Shown: positions 24,561-37,385 of the stretch, one piece after another
Position numbering within the stretch: the stretch's first letter is position 1
How the letters are laid out: the number at the start of each line of letters is the position of its first letter
Assembly (NCBI RefSeq): GCF_003254395.2
Contig: NC_037646.1
Location: 10,560,881 to 10,624,880, forward strand
Source of the DNA: Apis mellifera
Taxonomy: Eukaryota > Arthropoda > Insecta > Hymenoptera > Apidae
Reading direction: 5' to 3'
DNA length: 64,000 bases
Program-made: the position numbers and the translations under genes
Notes under the pieces: model-generated
What the model saw: only the letters and a program-made list of their open reading frames with translations
The model's database searches: none
What the model was told of the DNA's origin: nothing

Positions 24561-25365
24561 GACTTCTTGAAAAAAGGGGTCTTCTCTAAATTCTTGCAAG
24601 ATCTAGGCAAACGAAGTCGAGATCCGTCCCCTTGAAAAAAGGGATCTCTCTCTAAATTCTTACAAGATCTATAGAGAAACGAAATCGAGATCTATTCCCT
24701 TTGAAAAAAGGGGTCCCTCTAAGTTCTTGCAAGATCGAGGCAAACGAAGTCGAGATCCGTCCCCTTGAAAAAAGGAGTCTCTCTAAATTCTTGCAAGATC
24801 TATAGGGAAACGAAGTCGAGATCCGTCCCCCTTGAAAAAAGGGGTCCCTCTAAATTCTTGCAAGATCGAGGGAAACGAAGTCGAGATCCGTCCCCTTGAA
24901 AAAAGGGGTCCCTCTAAATTCTTGCAAGATCTAGGCAAACGAAGTCGAGATCCGTCTCCCGTTGAAAAAAAGGGTTTCTCTAAATTCTTGCAAGATCTAT
25001 AGAGAAACGAAATCGAGATCCGTCCCCTTTAAAAAAAGGGGTCTCTCTAAATTCTTGCAAGATCGAGGCAAACGAAATAGAGATCCGTCCCCTTGAAGAA
25101 AAGGGGTCCCTCTAAATTCTTGCAAGATCTATAGGGAAACGAAGTCGAGATCCGTCCCTTTGAAAAATGTCTTCTCTAAATCTTCTCTAAATTCTTGCAA
25201 GATCTATAGGGAAAAGAAGTTGAGATCCATTCCCTTGAAGAAAAGGGATCTCTCTAAATTCTTGCAAGATCTAGAGAAACGAAGTCGAGATCCGTCCCTT
25301 TGAAAAAAGGGATCTCTTTAAATTCTTGCAAGATCTATAGGGAAACAAAGTCGAGATCCGTCGTC
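24561..25365. repeat. tandem array E, about 66 bp unit, 12 copies
   Basis: The unit is CTAAATTCTTGCAAGATCTA, then (G/A)GGAAACGAAGTCGAGATCC, then GTCCCCTTGAAAAAAGGGGT. GCAAGATC recurs about every 61-76 bases from 24595 to 25330. Units alternate between GATCTATAGGGAAAC and GATCGAGGCAAAC variants, which suggests multi-unit copying. Each unit contains the inverted repeat CCCCTT(N4)AAGGGG, degraded in some. Confidence 0.96.
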
Positions 25366-27019
25366 CAATCGATGGGTTAATTGAATTGCTATTGATTCTA
25401 AGGGATATTGTCGCGTATGCACGCGACTTGTTCGAAAACTGGACGCGCATTGGCCGGGGGATTCGATCATCCTGTAATAACCATGCCATGTCAAGACAAA
25501 TATGCGGCGAGCAAATTTTGACGAGCTACTGCGCCCATGTTTGAGCTCCATTTTCGCCCCCGCCCCGCCTCCTGACCGCGGCCTTCCGTTTCACGAACCG
25601 GCTGCTCTACCATCGACCTTATCCCTTGTTCAGTTATCGATTCGTTTATTCGCTCGTTCTTCGAGATCCGCGTGGGTTTCGATATCTCTCTCTATTTTCA
25701 ACAATCGTTATCGCGGAGATGGATCATTTTTTTATTAAAAATCTTCTATCGATTTATTAGAGGGGTTCGTACATTTTTCTGAAAAAAAAGTATATATATG
25801 CACTTTTATAATTCAGTTTATAAAGTATTCTTAAATATTATTATATTTTACATCTGTTTATTAGATATAGGCTTGTTCACGTTGTACAACTATTATTTAT
25901 TTTATAAATAAAATTAAATCGATTAATTATTATTTACTTTAGAGACTCGAATATCAGAAATCAGAGATGAAGCAGATTCTCTCTCGTGCAATGCTATTGT
26001 AATTTGCAATTATCAAAGTTTTCCTCTCTCCTTTTCCTATTATTGCATCGACCGTTTTTAATCGTCGAAAAAACATTAAAAAACGAGATATCTCGTGACC
26101 CGCGTAATGTTAACAATCCAAATAATTCCAAAATAATTCCTTAATCTACCTCAACCTTCGAAACAATAATAAATCATCGAAGTTATTCGTTCCCTCGAAC
26201 ATTATTCGTTCCCTCGAAATATTTTTATTATTATTATTATTATTACCCGAAAAATCTTCAAGAATCACCAAAGAGTAAAAAAATTTTCAAAAAGAAATTC
26301 ACGGTATGAAAAAAAAAGAGGAAAGAAAATCTCCACTCCTTCGAAAGGGGGAGGGGACCCTCTTCTCTCCCCTTCTCTCAAAATTCGTTCGATCGTCTAT
26401 TACATCGATCGACGATATAAAGTTTTCAGTGTGCAAAGACAAACAGGCGGATCCGGTCGTAAGTCCAGCCGGAGCTCAACACCTGCCCTCCCCCCCCCCC
26501 CTCCCCAGGCGACAAATTATCGCGCCATGTTAGCAGAACGATTTAATACTCGATTTGGAGGAGGGGGGGAGGAGAGGAGGAGTCCCCAACGTTACTACTC
26601 GGCTCAACCCTGCCATTAGCCCGACCGACCGTGGCCCGGCCAACTTTATGGTTACCAACGGCGATGAATAATGGGGCTGCAGAAAATCGTTAGCTTCCCA
26701 TTAAACGGGGACGGGGAGATCCTGCTGGTAAACACCCCCAGTATAACGAACAGACATTCGAAATCTCTTGATAATAGTGGATATCGGGCACATTTCAACG
26801 TTTCATAAACTTCTTTCTTCGTTTCTTCTCGATTTTCATTCGTTGTCACGTTATAGTTACGTATTCGTAAGATAGGAAGGGAGGTTGAGTTAGACACGTG
26901 GATAGTTGGGATATCTCGGTTAATTTTGGCCAATAATTGGTACCTGCGGTTGTGGATCGTTTATCAAATCATACTTGGAAGGATAAGACGAGTTAGGATG
27001 ATCGAGTAATTGCAAGTAA
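25366..27019. other. single-copy non-coding DNA
   Basis: No gene supported. A GC-rich patch lies at 25430-25660, an AT-rich part at 25740-26280 with a TTA microsatellite (about 26225-26246), and a second GC-rich patch at 26330-26740 with a long C run near 26488-26503. Confidence 0.5.
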
Positions 27020-27760
27020 GAGGTCTGTTGTTAAATAATTTTTAAACCAAGATCGTATCGAAAATTATAAACGATAATCGATGATTTGAAAATTTAGAAC
27101 TGAATTATTTTTCTTAGTTTTCTTACTAAATTTTTTAGTAGACAAAAAAAATTATTAATTATTATTATCGATTAATTTTAAATTTCAGCTAAAATCAATA
27201 AATTTAATTATAAATAAAAACAATTTAAATTTATATTACGAAAAATTAATTTATAAATCAAGTTTAACCGCTGTAGCTGGCATTCATATTTATCTTTACT
27301 TAAATTAATTAATTTCCGAATAAAACTTTCATTTATTGTTTCAGAATTCTCTATTAATTATAATTTTGCTTAAATTTTTAATAAATTTTTACATTTTATA
27401 TACAATCAATTAATACGATTAATTCAAAAACCACGATATAATTTATTTAAAATAAATTATTAATAATTTAAAAATTACCTCGTTTATAAAATTTTATCTA
27501 TAATTGAAAATATTAGTATAATAATTTAACTTAATTATAAAAAATAAATTTTAATTTTTATAATCTATTTATTCATATAATTTAACATAAATTTAATTAA
27601 ATTACATTATTTATAATTATTTTTAAATATATTATATATTTTTTAAAAATATCAGCATATATTTATATTTTTTTTTTGTAATATATATTTTTATTCTATA
27701 TATATATATATAGGGAACGAAGAATTTTATTTTATTTTATTTTATTTTATAGAAAAAAAT
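27020..27760. other. very AT-rich block
   Basis: Nearly all A and T over about 740 bases, ending in TA repeats (about 27696-27712) and (TTTTA)n at 27725-27751. No tandem unit is evident apart from the simple repeats. Candidate matrix-attachment or easily melted DNA, by composition only. Confidence 0.8.
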
Positions 27761-29110
27761 TAGGCATTCTGGGAAAAAGAAATAGGATAACGTTTAACGA
27801 AATAACGGAATAATTTTCGAAGATCGCGAACAAGAATGGGTGAGGAAAGGAAAGCGAATAAAAAGAGAAAGGAAAAAGAAAATGGTGGGAGGGGAGCAAT
27901 CGTTTCTCGAATCGACGTGCGAGAGGTAGACGGTAGAAACCAGCAGGTGGAAGTTTGTCTCCGGCACGTGCAGCCAAGAAATATTTCCAAAACTGGCTTT
28001 CGTCTCGTTGACCGACTCGTCCTAAGTTCAATCAAGTAAATTGCAACGAATCCAATTTGGCGATTGGGGGCCATTTTTTTTTTTTTTTATTATTTTCGTT
28101 CGACGATTCCAACTTTCGCGATAGATCGATTTTCTATCTTCTTCTTTTTTCCCCTCCCTCGGCCAACGATTCAAGGATAAAACTTGGGAGGGGGTGCGAG
28201 AATTTAGATTAAAACAGGAAGGGGAAAACAAAATCTAATCTAAAGAAAAGCGTTTGTACACGAAACTTTTGTTTCGAGAGAGAGAGAGAGAGAGAAAAAA
28301 AAAACATAATTATTGTCCATGAAATGCGCGGAGAGAGAATGCGTAGATTATACAAAGTGGATTTTAAATTTCTTGAAAAATTAAAGGAGCAAACGTAGTT
28401 GAAAATTCGTTTGAGAACGTAACTCGTTCCGCGAAGTAAATTCTCCCTTTCCGCGCAGAAAATTATTTTGATAATTTAATATAGAGATTAATATAGAGGC
28501 CGAGAATAATTATTAATCTAGCTTTAAGTAATTGTTATATATATATAATACTTGTTCATTCGGAATTAAGAAAGTTGGAATTTTAAAAAAGGGAATTTTA
28601 AAATATCTTTAAAAGAAAAAGAAAAACGTGACGATTCGCGAGGATAGAAAAAACTGAGAAGAACTTTTATTAAGGCGTCTGAAAACACGGCACGGCAAAA
28701 TTGATAATAAAGAGCGGGGAGACGAGGGGGGAAAGTTTGTTCGGTTTAACAGTAAGTTTGGAATCTGGTGGAACGTGAAAATTGGTTGGTTCGCGAAAGT
28801 CGAGCTCGCGCGAAAAAGTAGGGGAAAAAATAAATATGTAAGGGCGTAATATGGTGATCGAGAAAAAGTGGAAAGAGGGGCGAAAAAGTGGAGGGCAAAA
28901 ACAAATTGTGGGGAGAAAAATATATACCTTAAATTAGCTTGAGCGGTGCATGATACACGGTACAAAGTAAACGCATATCGACGATAAAATTCGTTTCAAA
29001 GTGAAGAATGAGAAATGTTATACCGTCGTTGCATTAACATTTAGAATATTTTCATATTGCACGTTTTTATAAATTGTTACGCGCGAAATTCACGAATGTG
29101 TTTTAAACGT
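27761..29110. other. single-copy non-coding DNA
   Basis: No gene is visible. A-rich and purine-rich on the + strand, with a (GA)n tract at about 28277-28294 and several poly-A or poly-T runs. The frames at 28609-28965 and 27760-28074 on the - strand are Phe/Leu/Ser-rich shadows of this composition. Confidence 0.5.
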
Positions 29111-30310
29111 ATTTTCAAGATATAAAGCCTCTCTTATAGAAACACCAAGATCTCTCATAGAAACCGAAGCTTGAAGCGTACACCGACTGAATAATAAATC
29201 TTATACTCCCAACTTTACGTATGCAGGCAGCCAGAAAGAAGGAAAACTTTGGATTTCCAGTGATCTAGCTAGAAAATAGAAAAGAGACGATAAAAGAGAA
29301 ATTGGTCGTTCGAGTACGATAATCGATCAATTTAATTTTCTTGCTTCTTATAATATAATAGATTATTCTTAGGTAAATAATTCGGAGGCTAAAATAATTC
29401 TATTTGATATCACGAATCTCGAAAACGAAGTCAAATGGAATTTTGCCCAATTTTAACGATACATAAACAGCCAGAAAGAAGAAAAATTCTGGATTTCCAG
29501 TGATCTAGCTAGAAAAATGATGAAAGAGAAAGTTGTCACGATAATCGATTAATTTAATTTTCTTGCTTCTTATAATAAGTATACTATTCTTATGTGAATA
29601 ATTGGGAGAAGACTAAAGTAGTAGACTTGTCATAGTCAGATAAATAAAGTAGATCTATTTAATATCGCGCTATATGAAAATCTCGAAAACGAAATTAAAT
29701 AGAATCTTTACATACACAGGCAGCCATAAAGAAGAAAAACTTTGGATTTCCAATGATCTAGTTATAAAAGAGAAATTTATCACGACAATAGATTAATTTT
29801 CTTGCTTATAACAAGTATACTATTCTTACGTGAGTAATTGGGAGGAGACTAAAGTAGTATAGACTTGTCATGGTCAGACAAATAAAGTAGATCTATCCAA
29901 CATCATGTACAAATCTCAAAAACGAAGTCAAATAGAATCTTGCCAAATTTTAACAATAAATAAACAGCCACAAAGAAGAAAAACTTTGGATTTCCAGTAA
30001 TCTAGATATAAAAAAGAAACTTGTCACGACAATCGATTAATTTAATTTTCTTGGTTTTTATAATAAGTATACTATTCTCACGTGAATAATTGAGAGGAGA
30101 CTAAAATAGTATGAACTTGTCGTGGTCAGACAAATAAAGTAGATCTATCCAACATCATATATAAATCTCGAAAACGAAATCAAATAAAATCTTGCCTAAT
30201 TTTAACAATAAATAAACAGCCATAAATAAAAAAAACTTTGGATTTCCAGTGATCTAATTAGAAAAATGACAAAGGAGAAATTTAAGCCTCTCTCATATAT
30301 ACAATCTGCT
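29111..30310. repeat. tandem array F, about 247 bp unit, 4-5 copies
   Basis: GGATTTCCAG(T/C)GATCTAG lies at 29251, 29491, 29743, 29988 and 30240, spacings 240, 252, 245 and 252. The unit also contains TTTAATTTTCTTGCTTCTTA, GTATACTATTCTTACGTGAA, GGTCAGACAAATAAAGTAGA and TCTCGAAAACGAAGTCAAAT. Partial copies bracket the array, with AAGCCTCTCT(T/C)ATA at about 29127 and 30283. The core GTCAGACAAATAAA is shared with array B. Confidence 0.95.
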
Positions 30311-32510
30311 GCTAATGCAAATACAATCCTGTATCTATCCTCGGAACCGATCTACCCTCGGTGCAATTGGAAGCATAGGTTAACGAGGCATGATCGAAAC
30401 GCAAAATGATGGCTTCTTGCAGACGAAAGGAATCACCGTGTCAAGAAGGATACAGAAATCAAACAAGGGGAACAGGGCCACGGATGATGCCACGTCAGAG
30501 AGGTGTCCATTGGACAGTTTGAAGCGTTTACATAAGCTCTTATCTCTATCGAGATTTATTGATCGATGCACTCTACTTCCGTGACCCATCAGATTCACAT
30601 GGGATTTCAACGATGTTTCTCTCTCTCTCTCTCTCCCTCGTCGCCCTTGTATCCTATCCTCCCCGTGTCTATCCTCTTTCCCCTCGCGCGTACCTGTTTC
30701 TCTCACGAGTCGGAGATATTTCGATTGGGGTCAGACACTTGGATTTCACACGATCTATAATGCAGCTCTTTCAAATGGGATAGAATACGAAAGAGGGTGA
30801 AATGAGCACATGCTCGAAAAATGGCGAGTACGATGCGCGAGAGAAGAACCGAAACACCTCACACAACGGTCCGGGAAATCGAAGAGAAAGATCTCAAAAA
30901 TCGATTTCATATATACAAACCTGTGTGTATATATATATATAATCAAAGCATCGAGGATTCGATCAATTTTGATCTGAAAAATAAATCGTTCCTATTCGAT
31001 GAATAATTCTTTTCTTCCATTGCCAATCGAGCCAACAATTGTTTTTTGTACGGCGATACACGGAATATCGTTGAAAAATTCGTATCGTGCTGATCGGGGC
31101 AAAAAGTGGCCCGTTGTGTGTCTTACGGTGAGAATTTATCGATCGAGGAAGGTTACGGAAGTACATACAGAACCGCGTTTCCGGCCAAAATTAAATTGCT
31201 CTCGACTCTAAAAATAAACGAATTGGAAAGTTCCCTTCGTGATTTGCATACTCGGATGTGTAAAAATTTGAGAAATTGCATTCTCGATTACTTTCGAAAT
31301 ACTTTTCGGATATTATAATACCTTTACGCCCGAGAGACGAGTCTCCAGGAGGCATAATGATTCGAACGATGTATTAAAATTAAATTAAAATTCGTTTTCG
31401 AATTTATAAGAAAGTAATTGTTTCAGTGCAACGTATAATAACCATACGTTAAAATTTTTAAAGACGTTTATAGATCGAAGAAAATATATTTGGATAGAGA
31501 AGCGATCGATCACATTTCACTAGATGACAAATATCCTAATAAATTTGTTTAAATTTCAATTTTATAACGAAAAAGAAACATCTATTTCAATTTAAATCGT
31601 TGCAAATTACAAGTTTTCTTAAATGAATTAAGCTTAAAGTTGAGTAACTATTTCATGTTAGAAATTCACAAATGCAACGCGATTTGTCAACGATTTTTCA
31701 TACGTTTTCCACTTCGTTCCACGCGATAAGAGTTTGCGTGGCGTTCTATGCGGCAACTCGAGCGGCGACTTATGCTAGATTTCCTTATCTCGCATTAATT
31801 TGTAAAGAGATTTCTCTCAGATATTTATTTCTTTATTAAAAAATGTAACTTACTTGACATATCCGCAAAATCAAGTTGCTACCTCGTCGAGCCGCAGAGG
31901 GTTAAATTTAATACGTTCTCTTTTTCCATCCTTAAGAATATTAAGAATATTAAGAATATATTAAGAAATTTTTCTTAAGAATATTAAGAGAAGCGATATT
32001 CGAACGACGCACCAATACTTTTTCAAATTTGCAATTCAATCGAATTTTATATATAATTGAAGTAACTTTTGCAAAGAATTTAGCTCCTTTTCGATTGTTT
32101 TCCGTGGGACGATTAATTCGAAGTGCGGCCCTCTCCATCCACCCTCTCAGCTACGTAAGCGCTACGAACGAGAGGTTTTAATGCATTTAGGTGGAGAGAG
32201 GATGCATCGTAGTGCGACGTAACTTTGAAAACGTCACACAGTTTAGAAACGGGACCGTGTTTACCCCATCTACGTAATCCCGCCGGCCTTTCTCTAATAC
32301 GCCGCTCGAAGCCGACCGCAACACCAGACGTCGAGTTTGCCATTACAAGCACTAAATCCCGTCAAACCTATCATCCCTCCGCCCTCTGTCCCCCTCCGCC
32401 ACCCCTCTGCGACCATCCCCCTGTATACTCTTCGCAAATATTCGCGCGGAATTATTCCAATTCCAATTTCCTTCCTTCCTTCCTTCCTTTCTTCGTTCCC
32501 CGCGTTATTT
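30311..32510. other. single-copy non-coding DNA
   Basis: No gene supported. Mixed composition to about 30850 with a short TC repeat near 30618-30636, then AT-rich. A GC-richer patch lies at 32110-32430 and a CCTT microsatellite at about 32470-32490 next to array G. Confidence 0.5.
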
Positions 32511-34360
32511 TAGAGAATGGTGAATGTGTGGGGAAAAAAAAATTAGGGTTATAGTTGGAATATTTATTTTTCTAATAGAAGGGAAGACAATTTTGGTTAA
32601 ATTTGATTTAAGATTAGAGGAGGATAGCGAATGTGTGAAAAAAAAATTAAATTGTAAATTAGAGTATATATTTGGAATTATTTACTTTTTTCCAAAGGAA
32701 AGGAAGACGATTATTAAAGGAGAATAATGAACGTGTGAGAAAAGAAGAAATTAGGGTATAATTGGAATATTTATTTTTAAGATAGAAAGGAAGATAATTT
32801 TGGTTAAATTTGATTTAAGATTAGAGGAAAATAGCGAATGTGTGAAAAAGAAATTAGACTGTAAATTAGGATATATATTTGGAATTATTTACTTTTTTCC
32901 AAAGGAAAGGAAGACAATTATTAAAGGAGAATAATAAACATGTGAAAAAAAAATTAGGGTAGATTTGGAATTATTTACTTTTTCCAAAAGAAAAAAAGAC
33001 GATTATTAAAGGAGAATAATGAAAAGAAGTGAGAAAAGAAGAAATTAGGGTATAGTTGGAATATTTATTTTTCCAATAGAAGGGAAGACAATTTTGGTTA
33101 AATTTGATTTAAGATTAGAAGAGAATAGCGAATGTGTGAAATTAGACTATAAATTAGGCTATGTATTTAGAATTATTTACTTTTTCCAAAGGAAAGGAAG
33201 ATAATTATTAAAGGAGAATAATGAACGTGTGAGAAAAGAAGAAATTAGAATATAGTTGGAATTATTTACTCTTTCCAAAGGAAAGGAAGATAATTTTGGT
33301 TAAATTTGATTTAAGATTAGAGGAGGATAGCGAATGTAAAAAAAAATTAGACTGTAAATTAGGATATATATTTGGAATTATTTACTTTTTCCAAAGAAAA
33401 GGAAGATAATTATTAAAGAAGAATAATGAACGTGTGAGAAAAGAAGAAATTAGAATATAGTTGGAATTATTTACTTTTTCCAAAGGAAAGGAAGATAATT
33501 TTGGTTAAATTTGATTTAAGATTAGAGGAGGATAGCAAATGTGTGAAAAAGAAATTAGATTATAAATTAGGCTATGTATTTAGAATTATTTACTTTTTCC
33601 AAAGAAAAGGAAGACAATTATTAAAGGAAAATAATGAACGTGTGAAAAAAGAATTAGGGTAGATTTGGAATTATTTACTTTTTCCAAAGGAAAGGAAGAT
33701 AATTGTTAAAGGAGAATAATGAACATGTGAGAAAAGAAATTAGGATAGAGTTGGAATTATTTACTTTTTTCAAAAAAAAGGAAGACAATTTTAGTTAAAT
33801 TTGATTTAAGATTAAAGGAGAATAGTGAATGTGTGAAAAAAAAATTAGGATAGATTTGGAATTATTTACTTTTTCCAAAAGAAAGGAAGACGATTATTAA
33901 AGGAGAATAATGAACATGTGAGAAAAGAAGAAATTAGGATATAGTTGGAATATTTATTTTTCCAATAGAAAGGAAGATAATTTTGGTTAAATTTGATTTA
34001 AGATTTGAGGAGGATAGCGAATGTGTGAAAAAGAAATTAGACTATAAATTAGACTATATATTCGAAATTATTTACTTTTTATTTACTTAAAGGAAAGGAA
34101 GACAATTTTGAATTTAAATTTGATCAAGCTAAGATTAGAGGAGAATGTGTGAAAAAAAGAAATTAGGGTATAGTTGGAATTATTTACCTTTTCGAAAGAA
34201 GAAGAAGTCAATTTTGATTAAATTTGATCGAGCTAAGATTAGAGGAGAATAGCGAATGTGGAAAAAAAAAGAAATTAGGTTATAGTCGGGAAATATTTAT
34301 TTTTCACGACAGAAAGGAAGCCAATTTTGGTTAAATTTAATCGAACGAAGCTAATTAAAT
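32511..34360. repeat. tandem array G, about 98 bp subunits in two- or three-subunit higher-order repeats
   Basis: GGTTAAATTTGATTTAAGAT recurs at about 32595, 32802, 33096, 33298, 33502, 33793 and 33984, with spacings of about 200 or 290. A simpler marker CTTTTTCCAAAGGAAAGGAAG and its variants recurs about every 85-120 bases. So subunits of about 98 bp are grouped in twos and threes. Units are purine-rich (GAATAATGAACGTGTGAGAA). The array starts after a GC-richer flank and ends near 34356. Confidence 0.93.
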
Positions 34361-36660
34361 AATGGAAAGCACGTGTCACGATCCGGGGAAAAGATACATA
34401 CATTATTTTATAACAACTCTACTACTAGAAACGAGATTATACTTGTCGCAACTTCGTCCAATTGTGTATTCTTCGCGTAAATCGTTAAATCTTGCTGTTT
34501 CATGCAATTTCAAATTCAACAATTAATCACAACAAGTATTGTAATTGAACAAAGAAATTTCTAGTGATATTTCACGATATTGCACGCGTGATGCGACATA
34601 TTCGATCGTATTTGTATTCATTTTTACAAATTCTACGAAATTCTTCCCATCGATCTAAAAAAAAAAAAGAAATTTTACGATCCAATGAAACCAACGGAAT
34701 TATCGGGGCGAAGAAAAATAACCAAGAATCTTCGTCGAAACTTCGTAATAACCACCTGGACCCTTTCGTTCTCGACTGTGTTGGATCGATCCGATGGATC
34801 AAGATGGAAAACTTAAAGGGGAAGAAAAGTAATTCTCGCGTGTATCGGAAGAATTTTATTAGCGATAACGAGGGAGAGTTTCTCCAACTATCTCCGCCTG
34901 TATGATTCATCGCCACTCTCGAGGATCTCGACGAGGAGAGGGCAATCGTCTCGATCGAGGAACGAAGGAGAAACACGATCTCCTCTTCTTCTTCTTCCCC
35001 TTCTTCCTCTCATTCCGTCCATCCATTCCTTCCCTCCTCGCCACGTTGAAGAGTGGTGCGTGCGAGAGAAAAAGCGATACAAGAGAAGAATGGAAATCGA
35101 ATGAAACGGCACCATCTTCGAGGACAGATTGGCGCCTCGAGGACGCGATCTTACGCGAGAATGCAAAGAAGAGAGAAGAAGGGGGGAGGGGAAATAAACG
35201 CGTCTCGAAGAGAAATAAAGAAAAGTGCGAAGAAAAATCTTCTTCTTTTCTCCGTTGATTCTTTGCTAGGTTTTTACGAAATTGATATTCTTTCTCGATA
35301 CAATGATGATAATTTTTTAATAACCATCGGAACATTCTTATTAATCTCGATATTCCCTTCCTTTGGATAGAAATTATTAATTAATCAAGTCTTTCGATCT
35401 CTCTTTTTTTCCCCTTTTCTCCGATGGATTTACATTTAACTGCGACGGGGAGGAAAAAATTCTTAATATAATTAATAAAACGTGGAAATAATTAATAAAA
35501 TCTCCGGGAAAATCTGGGACCGGCGGTCGATATTTTTTATTATTATGGGCTATCTCCCCTCTTCCTCTCGCCTCCCAAACTTTCCATCTTTGTTCTCAAC
35601 CGGTTGTTTCGCCCCGCTATGTTTCCTCTTTCCAATGCCTTCCCCTCTCTCTCTGCGCAAATGGAGGGGAACGAAAGGACGGAAAGAAGCGATAAAACTT
35701 GGCCGACCAAAGTTTTCTCGATACGATACGATACGATACGATACGATACGATACGACACGATACGATACGATACGGTACGATAAGATGGAAAAGTTCCAA
35801 GGCTTCGAGAACAAGCCGAATACCCTCAAAAGTATCCAACAACAAGTCTAATTGCGATACTTCCCCGCCGTATCATCTTTCTCGATCACCATATATCGCA
35901 GCTAAATGTAATACGAGATATACAAGATCCACATTGAATCGATGGAAATTTGGTAGTCGCGTAATTCAAAAGGAAAAGATCAATTTCTCTTAAATATTAA
36001 TTCTAGGATATAATACGTTTCCACACACTGCATGAGAAAGGAGTCGTTGTAAATAATCCTCATTCATTTTCAATATAATTCGAATTTTATATCGAAAGCA
36101 AACGAGGTTGAAGATAATGGCAATTGCAGGGACGAGGCGATCGATGAGGTGGTTTACGTATCAATCGTACCATCTTCGAACGAAAGATGGCCACTCGACT
36201 CGTTTAACGATACACCATGATCAAGGACGGCTACGGCTACGGCTTTCAGATCGTGCATCCGATATTTGGGTCAAGGATCGAGGATGGAGGGGCGGATATA
36301 CTTTGCGCGCGAAGAAAGTTTCGAGAAACGGATTGCTCGAAAAGGGGGATTAAATTACGAAGAGGAGAGGGGAAAATTAAAAATTATTAGCTCTGAAATT
36401 TTTAATTGGAATTATCGGGGATCGGATGGATGAAAGTGGCGCGGTGTGCCGTGGAAAGGGCGGTACGTCCGTTCCTTGAAATTAAAGTGTCGTGTTGGAG
36501 ATCAGTTTCCACCTTCTCATTATCCCATTACGATTTCGAAAATTCTCGCTAACGATTCAATAACGTAACACGATCATCTTTAAAATCTTTTTGGGTACGA
36601 TGCAAAGATTTGCGATCCGGCTCGTAACGATAACGATGTGGCGGCAGAGTCGTTAATGCG
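34361..36660. other. single-copy non-coding DNA
   Basis: No supported gene. A purine/pyrimidine-skewed segment at 34880-35260 gives charged frames on both strands. It includes the CGATA microsatellite listed separately and an exact AACCGGTT at 35598-35605. Confidence 0.5.
35719..35784. repeat. (CGATA)n pentanucleotide microsatellite
   Basis: About 13 copies with two single-base variants (GACAC and GGTAC). It creates Ser-Tyr-Arg-Ile-Val repeats on one strand and Arg-Tyr-Asp-Thr-Ile repeats on the other. The frames stay open because five codons span three units; they are not evidence for a protein. Confidence 0.97.
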
Positions 36661-37385
36661 AACGAGCTCACCGTTTCCTACAAAATTCTGCAAATATTAA
36701 TTGTATCCACCACAAAGTGAACAATTATTCCCACGATTTATCCGGAATTTTTATTAAAATTTTCCAAAAACTTTTTCTCGTCGTTGTTTCCCAAATATTT
36801 TACCAACAATTTTATTTTGGAATAAAAAAAAGTGAAATCGAAATCGACACGAGACCGCCATTCCGTTCTTTCTAAATTTCAAAATTTACGCGTAAAATTC
36901 TGCAAATATTAATTGTATCCATCACGGATGAACAAATGAACCGAATCCTATTCTCACGATTTATCTAAATTCTAATTTTAGAAATTCTAATTTCTAATGA
37001 AATTCTAATTAAAATTTTCCAAACTTTTCCTCGTCGCCGTTTCCCAAACAATCTTTACCGATAATTTTATTTTGGAATAAAAAAAAGTGAAATCGAAATC
37101 GACACGAGACCGCCATTCCGTTCTTTCTAAATTTCAAAATTTATTCGTAAAATTCTGCAAATATTAATTGTATCCACCACGGATGAACAAATGAACCGAA
37201 CCCTACTCTCACGATTTATCCGAAATTCTAATTAAAATTTTCCAAAAACTTTTCCTCGTTTTCTTCGCCGTTTCCCAAACACTTTACCAACAATTTTATT
37301 TTGGAATAAAAAAAAGTGAAATCGAAATCGACAAGACCATTCCTTTCTTTCTAAATTTCCAAAATTTCAAAATTTACGCGTAAAT
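36661..37385. repeat. tandem array H, about 230-255 bp unit, 3 copies
   Basis: GTGAAATCGAAATCGACA lies at 36832, 37087 and 37316 (spacings 255 and 229). Units share TTCTGCAAATATTAATTGTA, CACGATTTATCCG, AAAATTTTCCAAAAACTTTT and CAATTTTATTTTGGAATAAA. The middle copy contains a small internal duplication of TTCTAATTT. Copies are close to identical over long blocks, so the array is young. Confidence 0.95.

Noticed and set aside
35543..35845. Frames with Ser-Tyr-Arg-Ile-Val and Arg-Tyr-Asp-Thr-Ile repeats
   Set aside because: Direct product of the (CGATA)n microsatellite.
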